A stretch of DNA of 64,000 nucleotides, taken from Planococcus shenhongbingii (GTDB taxonomy: Bacteria; Bacillota; Bacilli; Bacillales_A; Planococcaceae). Numbering within the stretch: the first letter of the stretch is position 1; each line of letters opens with the position of its first letter. Positions 16,660 through 25,154 of the stretch are shown here, in pieces. The position numbers and the translations under genes were made by a program. The stretch lies in assembly GCF_030413635.1 (NCBI RefSeq), contig NZ_CP129235.1, positions 310,001 to 374,000 on the forward strand. Reading direction: 5' to 3'. The notes under the pieces are model-generated. The model searched no databases, was not told where the DNA came from, and worked only from the letters and a program-made list of their open reading frames with translations.

Positions 16660-18099
16660 TTAGTACAGTTTTCCTTGGCGGTATAAGACAGTTGTCAGTC
16701 TCATGACGGAATGGATAAAGCAATTTTGCCGAAGCGGGAAGGGGTCTCCGAAAAACTGCGGCAAAATGATATCCATCGTCGACTTCATTTTTGCCAGAAG
16801 CAGCCGGAATACTTCTTCTTCGGTATAGAACTGCGTTTCACGGCCTTGCAGCCATTCCAAATAAGATACGATAACGCCACCCGCATTGGCGAGAATATCC
16901 GGAACGATAATGACGCCTTGGTCACTTAAGTATTCATCTGCTTCTTGAGTGGTAGGGGCATTCGCACCTTCCACAATAATGCGTGCATGGATGTCCCGCA
17001 TATTTCCCTCGTGGATCTGGTTTTCCAAAGCGGCGAGAATCAAGACATCAACCGGCAATGTTAGAAGCTCATCCCGGCCTTTAAGGGTTGCGGCTACCCC
17101 GGCTTGAGCTATTTGGTCCATTGTAGACGGCAAATCTCCGCGATTCGTGTTGGCAAAGGCAATCAACGCAGGAATGTCTAAGCCGTCCTCGTTGTAAAGT
17201 GTGACATTGCGGTCACTGACTGCGACAACCCGGTTATCAATTTCCGTGCTGCTATAAGCTTCCCATGCTGCAATAGAGCCTACATTGCCAAATCCTTGAA
17301 CAGCCACTTTAAGCTGCCGATTTGAGTGAGCAAGGGCAGTAGCAGCGAAAGGGTTGTCCGATGCTGCCAATTCTTCCGCGTGATCCCTTACGTAGTCGGA
17401 AAACAAATAGCGGAAAGTAAAGTAAACTCCCTTGCCGGTGGCTTCTCTTCGCCCTAACGATCCGCCGTTAGCAACACTTTTTCCGGTAAAACTGCCAAGA
17501 TAAGGAGAACCATGCTTGATTTTCTTGTACTCAGCCATCATCCAGTCCATTTCACGTTCCCCGGAACCTACATCCGGTGCAGGAATATCTTTGTCCGGGC
17601 CGATGACATCTGAAAAATAACGGACGTATTTGCGGCAAATCAGATTGAGTTCCTTTTCCGAATAATGCCTCGGATTCAGGATGATGCCGCCTTTGCCTCC
17701 GCCGAATGGGACATTGTGAAGCGCATTTTTTAAAGTCATCAAAAAAGCCAGATTGACGACTTCTTCTTCGTTTACGCTTTCATGAAACCGGATGCCGCCT
17801 TTATAAGGCCCTAGTGCGTCATTATGCTGAACACGGAAAGAAGGAATCCGAACTACACTGCCATCATCCAGCGGAATACGAAGGAATGATTTATGTATTT
17901 TGTTCGGAGTCGAAAGGATTGCGCTCATCGAGGTGAAGGCCTGTGTCCGCATTCTGTCTTTGAGTTCCGGCAAGAAAGTTTTGCTGTCGAGTAATGCATT
18001 CAACGAGCTCTGGATAATCGCCCGCGTCTGCCCTTCGATTTCTTCTACACCGGTTGGGTTTTCTGTTCCGGGACCAGCTGATTTAATGTTTCCATCCAT
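16660..18099 (-). CDS. Glu/Leu/Phe/Val dehydrogenase family, glutamate dehydrogenase
   Basis: This 479-residue enzyme should interconvert glutamate and 2-oxoglutarate plus ammonia with NAD(P). The catalytic lysine motif PFGGGKGGI, the DIPAPDVGSGEREMDWM loop and the Rossmann VAVQGFGNVGS are all present. It is longer than RocG/GudB (about 425): an N-terminal extension of some 20 residues, an insert YVRDHAEELAASDNPFA before the Rossmann domain, and a C-terminal FGDPFPLRQNCFIHSVM part. The insertion suggests a distinct clade within the family. ATG 18099 is preceded by GGAGGTG. Downstream is the convergent catalase-like gene. Confidence 0.85.
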   Translation of the reverse strand: MDGNIKSAGPGTENPTGVEEIEGQTRAIIQSSLNALLDSKTFLPELKDRMRTQAFTSMSAILSTPNKIHKSFLRIPLDDGSVVRIPSFRVQHNDALGPYKGGIRFHESVNEEEVVNLAFLMTLKNALHNVPFGGGKGGIILNPRHYSEKELNLICRKYVRYFSDVIGPDKDIPAPDVGSGEREMDWMMAEYKKIKHGSPYLGSFTGKSVANGGSLGRREATGKGVYFTFRYLFSDYVRDHAEELAASDNPFAATALAHSNRQLKVAVQGFGNVGSIAAWEAYSSTEIDNRVVAVSDRNVTLYNEDGLDIPALIAFANTNRGDLPSTMDQIAQAGVAATLKGRDELLTLPVDVLILAALENQIHEGNMRDIHARIIVEGANAPTTQEADEYLSDQGVIIVPDILANAGGVIVSYLEWLQGRETQFYTEEEVFRLLLAKMKSTMDIILPQFFGDPFPLRQNCFIHSVMRLTTVLYRQGKLY

Positions 18100-18165
18100 T
18101 TGTCAGACACCTCCAAAATATTTTAATTATTCTCTCTATACCCATCCTGCCAGTATTTATGCACA

Positions 18166-18202
18166 AAAAAGCCCCCAGGCAATGAAACCAGAGGGGAGTT
18201 GC
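18166..18202 (-). terminator. Probable terminator of the BCCT carrier gene
   Basis: On the minus strand CTCCCCTCTGG and CCTGGGGGC can form an imperfect stem followed by a run of six T residues. It lies just after the BCCT stop codon. Confidence 0.5.
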
Positions 18203-18204
18203 TA

Positions 18205-19698
18205 TTACTTTTTTGCGGGTTTGCTGTGCTTAACTTCTTCATTCAAAGCTTTGAATAAGGAGAAAATCATTAAAATCATGACAAAAGAGAATGGAAGAGC
18301 TGCCACAATGATAGTATTCTGGACAGCCGCCAATCCGCCAACAGATAATAGAATGGCGGCAACGAGCGACTGTGCAATGCCCCAAAGAATTTTAATTTGG
18401 TTGCTTGGCAAAAGTGAACCGTTGGTTGATTGCATGCCAAGAACGAAGGTAGCTGAGTCAGCAGACGTGATAAAGAACGTACCGACCAGCAGTATAGCGA
18501 AAAGTGACATCGTGAAGCCAAGCGGCATTTCATTGAACATCGCAAACAGAGTTTGTTCAGTAGGGAATACAGTCAAGTCGACGCCGCTTTTTTGAATATC
18601 GATTGCTGTCGTACCAAAAACAGAAAACCAGAAAGCACCGAAAATGGTCGGTGTCAATACAACGCCAACCAAGAATTCGCGAATGGTCCTTCCTTTGGAA
18701 ATCCGGGCAATGAACATACTGACAAATGGCGCCCATGAAATCCACCAAGCCCAATAGAAAATAGTCCACATATTCAGCCATGAGCGGTTTTCAGCATCTA
18801 GCGGCGCTGATTGGAAACTCAAACCGATCAAGTTTTGTATATAGATTCCAAATGTTTCAGTGAACAAATTGAGAATCAGCAAAGTCGGTCCAATAATGAT
18901 GACCGCAATTAGCAGGATGATAGCCAGCACCATGTTAGTGTTGGATAAATACTTGATGCCTTTATTTAACCCTGACCAAGCTGAAGCGATAAAAAGGACA
19001 GTAACGATAAAAATGATGATAAATTGGACCCATGATTCCTGTGGCACACCGAACAGGTATGCAAGTCCGCCGTTAATTTGAGCAGCGCCAAAGCCGAGTG
19101 AAGTTGCAACACCAAAGACGGTAGCAAAAACAGCAAGCACGTCAACAAGTGTTCCTAATGGCCCTTCCATTTTCTTACCGAAAATCGGCTTCAGTGTTGA
19201 TGAAATTAACGCAGGTTCTCCTTTGCGGAACTGGAAAAAGGCTAATGCCAATGCAACGATTCCGTACATCGCCCAAACATGGATTCCCCAATGATAGTAA
19301 GTGCGCTGAAGAGATTCTTTAAAAGCCTCATCGGTTCCAGGTTCAGCGGTGGCCGGCTGCACCGCGAAATGGCTGAGCGGCTCAGAAGCGCCATAAAACA
19401 CAAGTCCGATTCCCATCCCTGCAGAGAACAGCATGGAGACCCAGGAGATTGTCGAGAATTCCGGCCGGTCCGTATCTTTTCCAAGCCGGATTTTTCCGTA
19501 AGGACTGATGATGATAACAAAGACTAAAATCAGAATTACTCCCATTAACATCAAGTAATACCAGCCAAAGCTTGCATCGATGAAACTGCGGATGCTGCCA
19601 GTCGCTTTTTCAAAGGTTCCAGGTGCTATGACGCCAAAGGCGACAGTCAAAATAACTAAAGCAAACGTGATGTAAAATACTTTCGAAGCTTTCTTCAT
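18205..19698 (-). CDS. BCCT family glycine betaine/choline carrier
   Basis: This 497-residue carrier has twelve membrane segments and imports betaine, choline or related compatible solutes with sodium. The diagnostic BCCT segment with clustered tryptophans, WTIFYWAWWISWAPFVSMFI, and the GMGIGLVFYGASEPLSHF segment of the substrate site are intact. It resembles OpuD and BetL. ATG 19698 follows AAGGAGGAA. On the minus strand a TTGACC lies about 60 bases upstream and could be a -35. A second BCCT gene at 57117 is a paralogue with similar layout. Confidence 0.93.
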   Translation of the reverse strand: MKKASKVFYITFALVILTVAFGVIAPGTFEKATGSIRSFIDASFGWYYLMLMGVILILVFVIIISPYGKIRLGKDTDRPEFSTISWVSMLFSAGMGIGLVFYGASEPLSHFAVQPATAEPGTDEAFKESLQRTYYHWGIHVWAMYGIVALALAFFQFRKGEPALISSTLKPIFGKKMEGPLGTLVDVLAVFATVFGVATSLGFGAAQINGGLAYLFGVPQESWVQFIIIFIVTVLFIASAWSGLNKGIKYLSNTNMVLAIILLIAVIIIGPTLLILNLFTETFGIYIQNLIGLSFQSAPLDAENRSWLNMWTIFYWAWWISWAPFVSMFIARISKGRTIREFLVGVVLTPTIFGAFWFSVFGTTAIDIQKSGVDLTVFPTEQTLFAMFNEMPLGFTMSLFAILLVGTFFITSADSATFVLGMQSTNGSLLPSNQIKILWGIAQSLVAAILLSVGGLAAVQNTIIVAALPFSFVMILMIFSLFKALNEEVKHSKPAKK

Positions 19699-19807
19699 AA
19701 TTCCTCCTTCAGGTTTTTATAAGGCATAGTTCATAAGGTTACCGAAAATAATTGTTTGGGTCAACTAATTGCCGGAAAGCGCAGAAGTTCCTGAAAGAAG
19801 AGTTTCT

Positions 19808-20365
19808 TCAGTCCCATTCGTTCATCTGCTCTTCTTCGGTCACTACCCGCAAGTCGTCGGCAGTTATTGTCATGACTTCATAGTCATTCTTTTCAGCGTA
19901 AAGCTCAGCTTCTTTTTTGGTATATTTAGGAGAGCCGTCCATTTCTTCATCATAAACAATCAGAATGCCGTCTGAATTGCGCAAGAAAAACTTGTTTTTC
20001 TCGATAAATTGCCACGGCGCTTCGTATGGGCGGTTAGTCAAGCTGCGGTGGAAATCTGCATTTTCAAGAATCATTTGGTATTTTTCCTGCTTCGCTTCAT
20101 TCCATTTCTTTTCCTGGTCGAGAAAAGGCGTGAGCACTGCATATTTTAATTCAGGGAATTCTTCCTGCAAATCCAAAACGACTTCTGCTGCCCATGTTTC
20201 TACCCCAAGTTGGCCGCTTATTATGACCCATTCCAAACCTTCATCCAGCAGAACACGCAAGCGATTTTCAAGCGCTTTTTTGATAAATTGAACGCCGGGG
20301 TGCTTATCGTCGAAAATTCCAAGTTCATGTTGTTTATATCCGGTAATAACCAATCGTTTCAGCAT
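19808..20365 (-). CDS. ypsA: YpsA family protein (DUF1273, SLOG superfamily)
   Basis: This 185-residue protein starts MLKRLVITGYKQHELGIF and contains the family segments WVIISGQLGVETWAAEVVLDL and EKYQMILENADF, then FIEKNKFFLRNSDGILIVYDEE. These match YpsA, a cytosolic Rossmann-like SLOG protein linked to cell division and oxidative stress in Firmicutes; the SLOG fold suggests binding of a nucleotide or ADP-ribose-like ligand. Length is normal (about 180). ATG 20365 follows AAAGGAGAA. It is transcribed on its own, divergent from the threonine dehydratase gene. Confidence 0.92.
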   Translation of the reverse strand: MLKRLVITGYKQHELGIFDDKHPGVQFIKKALENRLRVLLDEGLEWVIISGQLGVETWAAEVVLDLQEEFPELKYAVLTPFLDQEKKWNEAKQEKYQMILENADFHRSLTNRPYEAPWQFIEKNKFFLRNSDGILIVYDEEMDGSPKYTKKEAELYAEKNDYEVMTITADDLRVVTEEEQMNEWD

Positions 20366-20518
20366 TTATAATTCTCCTTTCAAGCAGAATGCTTAGCTTA
20401 TCATTTTACCTCACTCTTTCCCTTATTTGTACCCGTGCTGCCTGCTTGTGAAAACTGAAAAGTCTTACTGCTTTTGCTAACTGTGATAAGATGGGGCCAT
20501 TATAAGGAGGGGGACTAT

Positions 20519-21469
20519 ATGGTAAACCTTGATGATGTAAAAAGAGCACGAAATGAGATTGCGGGGATGATCCACAAAACGCCTGTCTTAACGTCTAGTC
20601 TTTTAAATGGACGGACTGGAAACCAAATTTATTTAAAATCGGAGCATCTGCAAAAAACGGGCTCATTCAAAATACGAGGAGCTGCGAATGCAGTGAAGCA
20701 AGCTGTCAAAGAAGGGGCGGAATTCATTACAGCGGCTTCTTCCGGGAATCATGGACAAGCAGTGGCGTACATTGCCGATCAGCTTGGAGTACCCGCGGCT
20801 ATCGTTGTGCCGGAAGACGCGAACCGGGCAAAAGTGTTGGCGATTGAAGGGTATAACGGAAAAGTTATTTACTGTGGGCTGACTTCGGCTGAACGGATTC
20901 CAAAAGCCACGCAATTGGCAGAAGAAAACAATGGCATCTACATCCCGCCGTATGATCATCCGCATGTAATCGCCGGTCAAGGAACGCTTGGCCTCGAACT
21001 GCTGGAGCAAGTAGCGGATCTCGATATCATTGTCGTTCCAATCGGCGGCGGTGGATTAATCAGTGGAATCTTGATTGCCATAAAAGGAATTAATCCGGAT
21101 ATCCGGGTCATTGGGGTTGAGCCGGATACCGCCAACGATACATACTTGTCTCTGGCGAACAAACACATCACTGCCATTTCCAGAACCTCGACAATTGCAG
21201 ATGGCTTGCGCACTTCACAACCTGGACAGTTGACGTTTCCTATTTTGCAGGAATATCTGGACGATTTGGTGTTAGTCACGGAGGAAGAAATCAAAGAAGC
21301 TTTTCAATTCATGCTGGAGCGGACGAAGCAATTGGTTGAACCTTCGGGTGCTGCCGCAGTCGCTGCTATGTTGGCAGGGAAATTAGGAGTTCACGGCAAA
21401 AAAATTGCCATTGTTTTATCTGGAGGCAATGTGGATTTAAAGCAAATTCAAACGTTTTTGCCGGAATGA
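20519..21469 (+). CDS. Threonine/serine dehydratase (PLP fold type II)
   Basis: This 316-residue enzyme has the PLP-binding lysine in TGSFKIRGA (Lys51), the Ser-Asn-His-Gly phosphate loop SSGNHGQAVAY and the glycine-rich IGGGGLISG. It lacks the C-terminal ACT regulatory domain of biosynthetic IlvA, so it is a catabolic type (TdcB-like) that makes 2-oxobutyrate or pyruvate and ammonia; serine racemase activity is possible. The frame opens at 20474, but AAGGAGGGGG before ATG 20519 fixes the start. A GATAAG near 20485 may be a promoter -10. A terminator-like hairpin follows. Confidence 0.88.
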   Translation: MVNLDDVKRARNEIAGMIHKTPVLTSSLLNGRTGNQIYLKSEHLQKTGSFKIRGAANAVKQAVKEGAEFITAASSGNHGQAVAYIADQLGVPAAIVVPEDANRAKVLAIEGYNGKVIYCGLTSAERIPKATQLAEENNGIYIPPYDHPHVIAGQGTLGLELLEQVADLDIIVVPIGGGGLISGILIAIKGINPDIRVIGVEPDTANDTYLSLANKHITAISRTSTIADGLRTSQPGQLTFPILQEYLDDLVLVTEEEIKEAFQFMLERTKQLVEPSGAAAVAAMLAGKLGVHGKKIAIVLSGGNVDLKQIQTFLPE

Positions 21470-21511
21470 CCGATGGATTGGTGAAGAGCCAGTCTATCGG
21501 TTATTTTTTAT
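21470..21511 (+). terminator. Probable terminator
   Basis: CCGATGGATTGG pairs with CCAGTCTATCGG with G-T pairs, followed by TTATTTTTT. It separates the dehydratase from the TetR-controlled operon. Confidence 0.7.
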
Positions 21512-21583
21512 GGAGAAAATCCTCGTACCGTGTCTTGCATTCTAAAAATGAAAGCGTTAACATATATTTAAGTATTCTGAACA

Positions 21584-21599
21584 TACCGACCGGTTAGTA
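21584..21599. promoter_or_regulatory. Probable TetR-family operator
   Basis: TACCGACCGGTTAGTA is a 16-bp dyad of the form TACnnACCGGTnnGTA, 37 bases upstream of the first gene of the operon and just downstream of TTAACA/TATTCT-like promoter sequence. It resembles the TACCGACCG-type operators known for TetR regulators of fatty acid and phenylacetate genes. The TetR gene at 22491 in the same operon is the natural candidate to bind it, giving autoregulation. Confidence 0.6.
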
Positions 21600-21636
21600 A
21601 CGGAACGCTATAAGAGACGGATGGGGGAATGATGGG

Positions 21637-22410
21637 ATGAACGTACTGGATCTTTTCAAATTGGAAGGCAAGACGGCAATTGTAACAGGAGGCGGTCGGG
21701 GATTGGGAGCACAAATCGCTGAAGGTTTCGCAGAGGCAGGCGCAAATGTAGTTGTATGCTCAAGAAAATTAGACGCTTGCGAAGAAATCAGTGAACAGTT
21801 GAAGCAAAAAGGCGTTAAATCTCTTGCGCTTGTCTGTGATGTTACAAATCCCGAAGACGTTAAAAGAGTAGTCCGAAAAACGCTGGAGGAGTTTGGCACA
21901 ATCGATATTTTAGTCAATAATTCCGGGGCTACATGGGGGGCTCCTGTCCTCGATATGCCGCTGGATGCCTGGCATAAAGTTATGGAAGTCAACGTAACCG
22001 GTACATTTCTCATGAGCCGTGAAGTGGGAGAAACGATGATCCGGCAAAAAAGCGGCAAGATCATCAACATTGCGTCTGTAGCCGGCCTTGGTGGAATCGA
22101 TCCGCGCTTGATGGATACTATTGGCTACAATACCAGCAAAGGGGCTGTCATCACTTTCACAAAGGATTTAGCAGCCAAGTGGGGCCAGTTCAATATAAAC
22201 GTCAATGCACTAGCACCAGGATTTTTCCCGACAAAAATGTCGAAAGCGCTGATTGAACAAGGCGGCGACCGATTGCTCGATCAGACGCCATTGCGTCGGT
22301 TTGGCACGGAAGAAGACCTGAAAGGGGCAGCAGTGTTTTTAGCTTCAAAGGCTTCGGATTATGTGACCGGAGATGTAGTGATTGTAGACGGCGGCATGCA
22401 CGCCATCTGA
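21637..22410 (+). CDS. SDR family oxidoreductase, first gene of the acyl-CoA operon
   Basis: This 257-residue classical short-chain dehydrogenase has the nucleotide motif TGGGRGLG (about residues 15-22), the NNSGA segment, catalytic Ser in NIASVAG, and Tyr164-x3-Lys168 in YNTSKGA. It resembles gluconate-5-dehydrogenase or 3-oxoacyl reductase-like SDRs. It starts at ATG 21637 behind GGGGGAATGATGGG. Placed at the head of a beta-oxidation-type gene run, it probably acts on an acyl-CoA-related hydroxy or keto group; the substrate is not readable from sequence. Confidence 0.85.
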   Translation: MNVLDLFKLEGKTAIVTGGGRGLGAQIAEGFAEAGANVVVCSRKLDACEEISEQLKQKGVKSLALVCDVTNPEDVKRVVRKTLEEFGTIDILVNNSGATWGAPVLDMPLDAWHKVMEVNVTGTFLMSREVGETMIRQKSGKIINIASVAGLGGIDPRLMDTIGYNTSKGAVITFTKDLAAKWGQFNINVNALAPGFFPTKMSKALIEQGGDRLLDQTPLRRFGTEEDLKGAAVFLASKASDYVTGDVVIVDGGMHAI

Positions 22411-22490
22411 AGCGGGAGTCCTACTGCCCGTTAAAGCGGGATAAAGAGAAACTTCAATATTAAGCGAGATAAAGAATGGCGGGGGAAAGC

Positions 22491-23048
22491 ATGAAAGCAA
22501 AAATCAAACAGCAAAGCATACTGCTATTCGAGCAAAAGGGCTTTAGTGAGACATCCATTCAGGATATCGTGGATGTTCTCGGAGTTACAAAGGGAACTTT
22601 CTATTATTACTTTCCAAGTAAAGAGCAGCTTTTAATGGATATCCATTCAAATTATATCGACGATTTGCTGAGAAGACAGGAAGCAATCCAGGAAACCGAG
22701 ATGTACAATCGGGAAAAGCTTCAAGCGATTGTGGAACTGCTGATAGGCGACATCCAAGATCATGGGCCGAGCGCCCGGGTCTTTTTCAGAGAAATGAGGC
22801 ATTTGGCTTCCGAAAATGCAGAAAAAGTGAAGAAGAAACGGGAACAATTCCGGCTGAATATTGAAAAGCTGATTTCCCAGGGAATTGAGGAAGGGGAGTT
22901 TCGGAATGAAATGCCGCCTGATATTGTGGCATTCGCTATTTTGGGAGTCACAAACTGGAGTTACCAATGGTTCAACCCGAACGGCGAAATATCCGCCGAG
23001 CGTTTGGCAGCAATCTACAGCGACCTGATATTGAACGGGATTACTTAA
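22491..23048 (+). CDS. TetR/AcrR family regulator
   Basis: This 185-residue regulator has an N-terminal helix-turn-helix (SETSIQDIVDVLGVTKGTFYYYFPSKEQLL) and a C-terminal ligand domain of TetR_C type. The frame opens at 22476, but GGGGG at 22480-22484 fits ATG 22491 best. It sits second in the operon and is likely to repress it by binding the dyad at 21584-21599 until an acyl-CoA or related ligand is present, as FadR and PfmR do. The ligand assignment is inference. Confidence 0.9.
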   Translation: MKAKIKQQSILLFEQKGFSETSIQDIVDVLGVTKGTFYYYFPSKEQLLMDIHSNYIDDLLRRQEAIQETEMYNREKLQAIVELLIGDIQDHGPSARVFFREMRHLASENAEKVKKKREQFRLNIEKLISQGIEEGEFRNEMPPDIVAFAILGVTNWSYQWFNPNGEISAERLAAIYSDLILNGIT

Positions 23049-23068
23049 CTTGAAGGAGGAGAACAGCA

Positions 23069-23956
23069 GTGAATGATTTGCGGATCCATAAAATAGCGGT
23101 AATCGGAGCAGGGCAGATGGGACATCAAATTGCGATGCTATGCGCACTTGGCGGCATTCATACAGCGCTTTTTGATATTGATGAAGAAGCTTTGATAAAA
23201 GCTCGGAAAGCATTGGAAATACTCATGGGCCAGTGGGTGCTGAAACAGAAAATCACGGAACCCGAAAAAGTAGAAGCTTTTAATCGGCTGCAATTTACCA
23301 GTGACTTGGAAAAAGCGGCTGGCGATGCCGATTACGTGATTGAAGCTGTGACCGAAAAATTAGAGGTAAAGCGTGAGATTTTCAAGCAATTGGATCATAT
23401 TGCTCCGAAACATGCCATCCTTGCATCAAACAGTTCAACAATCGTCAATTCATTGCTGGCAGAAGTGACAGGTCGCCCTGAGAAAGTCTGCAATATGCAC
23501 TTCTTTTTTCCGCCGCTGGTCATGGATTGTGTCGAAGTGGTCATGAGCGAAAAAACATCCGAAGACACTGCACAAATTTCACTCGAATTATGCAAAAGGA
23601 TCAACCGTACAGGAGTGTTGCTGCGGAAAGAAATTTCAGGCTTTGTCGCGAACCGGATTCTCGGAGCGCTTCAAAAAGAAGCAATTCATTTGTACGAAGA
23701 AGGCATTGCCGATTTCAAGGAAATTGATTTAATTGTAAAAAAAGCACTTCGGCATCCAATCGGTCCATTTGAATTAATGGATTTGTCCGGCATAGACGTG
23801 GTTTATTACGTCATGCAACAGCAATACTCGGAAACCGGAGACCCGGCGGATAAGCCTCCTGCTTTTATTGAAGAGAAAGTAAAGGCTAGGGAACTTGGCC
23901 GGAAAACCGGAAAGGGCTTTTATGATTATAAAAAAGATGAGGTGAAAGCGCCATGA
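23069..23956 (+). CDS. 3-hydroxyacyl-CoA dehydrogenase
   Basis: This 295-residue NAD-dependent enzyme oxidises 3-hydroxyacyl-CoA to 3-ketoacyl-CoA. The Rossmann motif GAGQMGHQIA is at the N-terminus, the conserved His144 lies in NMHFFFP, and the C-terminal domain (SGFVANRILGALQKEAIHLYEEG, then KALRHPIGPFELMDLSG) is complete. The start is GTG 23069 behind GGAGGAG. It overlaps the enoyl-CoA hydratase start by four bases, so the two are translationally coupled. It belongs to the Hbd/FadB2 single-function type. Confidence 0.93.
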   Translation: MNDLRIHKIAVIGAGQMGHQIAMLCALGGIHTALFDIDEEALIKARKALEILMGQWVLKQKITEPEKVEAFNRLQFTSDLEKAAGDADYVIEAVTEKLEVKREIFKQLDHIAPKHAILASNSSTIVNSLLAEVTGRPEKVCNMHFFFPPLVMDCVEVVMSEKTSEDTAQISLELCKRINRTGVLLRKEISGFVANRILGALQKEAIHLYEEGIADFKEIDLIVKKALRHPIGPFELMDLSGIDVVYYVMQQQYSETGDPADKPPAFIEEKVKARELGRKTGKGFYDYKKDEVKAP

Positions 23957-24732
23957 CACAACTGCTGAATATTGAAAAGATAGACCATTATGCGGTCATC
24001 ACGATAAACAATCCACCGATGAATGTCATCGGCAATGGAGTATTCAAAGAACTGGACAAAGCGTTTCAGGAGCTGGGAAAAGATGAAGAAGTCAATGCGG
24101 TGATTATTACGGGACAAGGAGAGAAAATTTTTGCGGCCGGTGCCGATATCAAAGAGTTTCCGCAATTGATCGGGAAACAAGGAATTAAGAAGGAATTTCT
24201 TGAAACGCATGCTGTGTTAAACCGGATTGACCATTTTGAGAAGCCGGTGATTGCTATGCTGAACGGATTGACGCTCGGTGGCGGCTTTGAAGTGGCTCTG
24301 TGCTGTGATATTCGGATTGCAGAAGAGCATGCACAAATTGGGTTGCCGGAAATTACGCTTGGGCTATTTCCTGGCGGTGGTGGAACTCAGCGTTTACCGA
24401 GGCTTGTTGGAGAAGCGAAAGCAAAAGAACTGATGTTTACGGGAGAAGCGGTCTCTGCAGTGGAAGCGGAGCGTATTGGATTGGTCAATAAAGTGGCCGC
24501 CAGCGGAGAAGGTCTGGAAACGGCCCGGAAGATGGCGAATCGCATTGGCCGTTTTTCATTGCCGGCTTTGTCGCGCATCAAAAAAGCGGTTGACCAAGGC
24601 CTGGAATTGCCGCTTGACCAAGGGATTGACCTGGAAGCAGAACTTTTTGAAGAAGTCTTCCAGACTGAAGACGTGCAGGAAGGAGTAAAAGCGTTTATCG
24701 AAAAAAGAAAACCGGCATTTCAGAATAGATAA
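23953..24732 (+). CDS. Enoyl-CoA hydratase
   Basis: This 259-residue crotonase-fold enzyme should hydrate 2-enoyl-CoA. Both catalytic glutamates are seen: Glu113 in GGGFEVALCCD and Glu133 in GLPEITLGLFPGGGGTQRL. The oxyanion-hole segment AAGADIKEF is intact. ATG 23953 overlaps the end of the dehydrogenase gene, and the thioesterase gene starts 11 bases downstream. Together with the upstream dehydrogenase it gives the middle part of a beta-oxidation cycle; no thiolase gene is present in the operon. Confidence 0.93.
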   Translation: MTQLLNIEKIDHYAVITINNPPMNVIGNGVFKELDKAFQELGKDEEVNAVIITGQGEKIFAAGADIKEFPQLIGKQGIKKEFLETHAVLNRIDHFEKPVIAMLNGLTLGGGFEVALCCDIRIAEEHAQIGLPEITLGLFPGGGGTQRLPRLVGEAKAKELMFTGEAVSAVEAERIGLVNKVAASGEGLETARKMANRIGRFSLPALSRIKKAVDQGLELPLDQGIDLEAELFEEVFQTEDVQEGVKAFIEKRKPAFQNR

Positions 24733-24743
24733 AGGAGTGAAGA

Positions 24744-25151
24744 ATGATGGCACATGACATCACAGTAAAAGTTCGCTTCAGTGAAACCGATGCATTAGGG
24801 CATGTCAGCAATATCAGTTATTTCATCTATCTGGAAGAAGCACGGGTTGAGTTTTTTAGAGAATTGGGGCTGGAAATAACAATTGATAAATGGAATGTCA
24901 TCATGATTTCAGCGAATTGCCTGTTTTACAAGCAAGCTTATTTTGATCAGCGCTTGAAAATCACTTCTTTTGTCACGAAAATCGGCAACTCCAGTTTCAA
25001 GATCGGTCATCGGATCACGGATGCAGCAACTGGCGAATTGATTGCGGAAGGGGATGCCGGAGCGGTTTATTTTGACTTTACTACGCAAAAAAGTGAACGG
25101 CTTCCCGACCATATCCGTGAAAAACTTGAGATGCATCTAAAAGAGGTGTGA
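24744..25151 (+). CDS. Acyl-CoA thioesterase, 4HBT/YbgC type
   Basis: This 135-residue hotdog protein has the YbgC/4HBT segment KVRFSETDALGHVSNISYFIYLEEARVEFF, in which the Asp of the FSETDALGHVSN motif is the catalytic acid of this group. It should release free acid from an acyl-CoA. AAGGAG precedes the tandem ATG codons at 24744 and 24747. It is three bases away from the kinase-like gene downstream. In this operon it may remove dead-end acyl-CoAs. Confidence 0.88.
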   Translation: MMAHDITVKVRFSETDALGHVSNISYFIYLEEARVEFFRELGLEITIDKWNVIMISANCLFYKQAYFDQRLKITSFVTKIGNSSFKIGHRITDAATGELIAEGDAGAVYFDFTTQKSERLPDHIREKLEMHLKEV

Positions 25152-25154
25152 AAA

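Noticed and set aside
22647..23213. 188-residue open frame on the minus strand opposite the TetR and 3-hydroxyacyl-CoA dehydrogenase genes
   Set aside because: It is antisense to two certain genes, has no ribosome binding site and no recognisable protein features.
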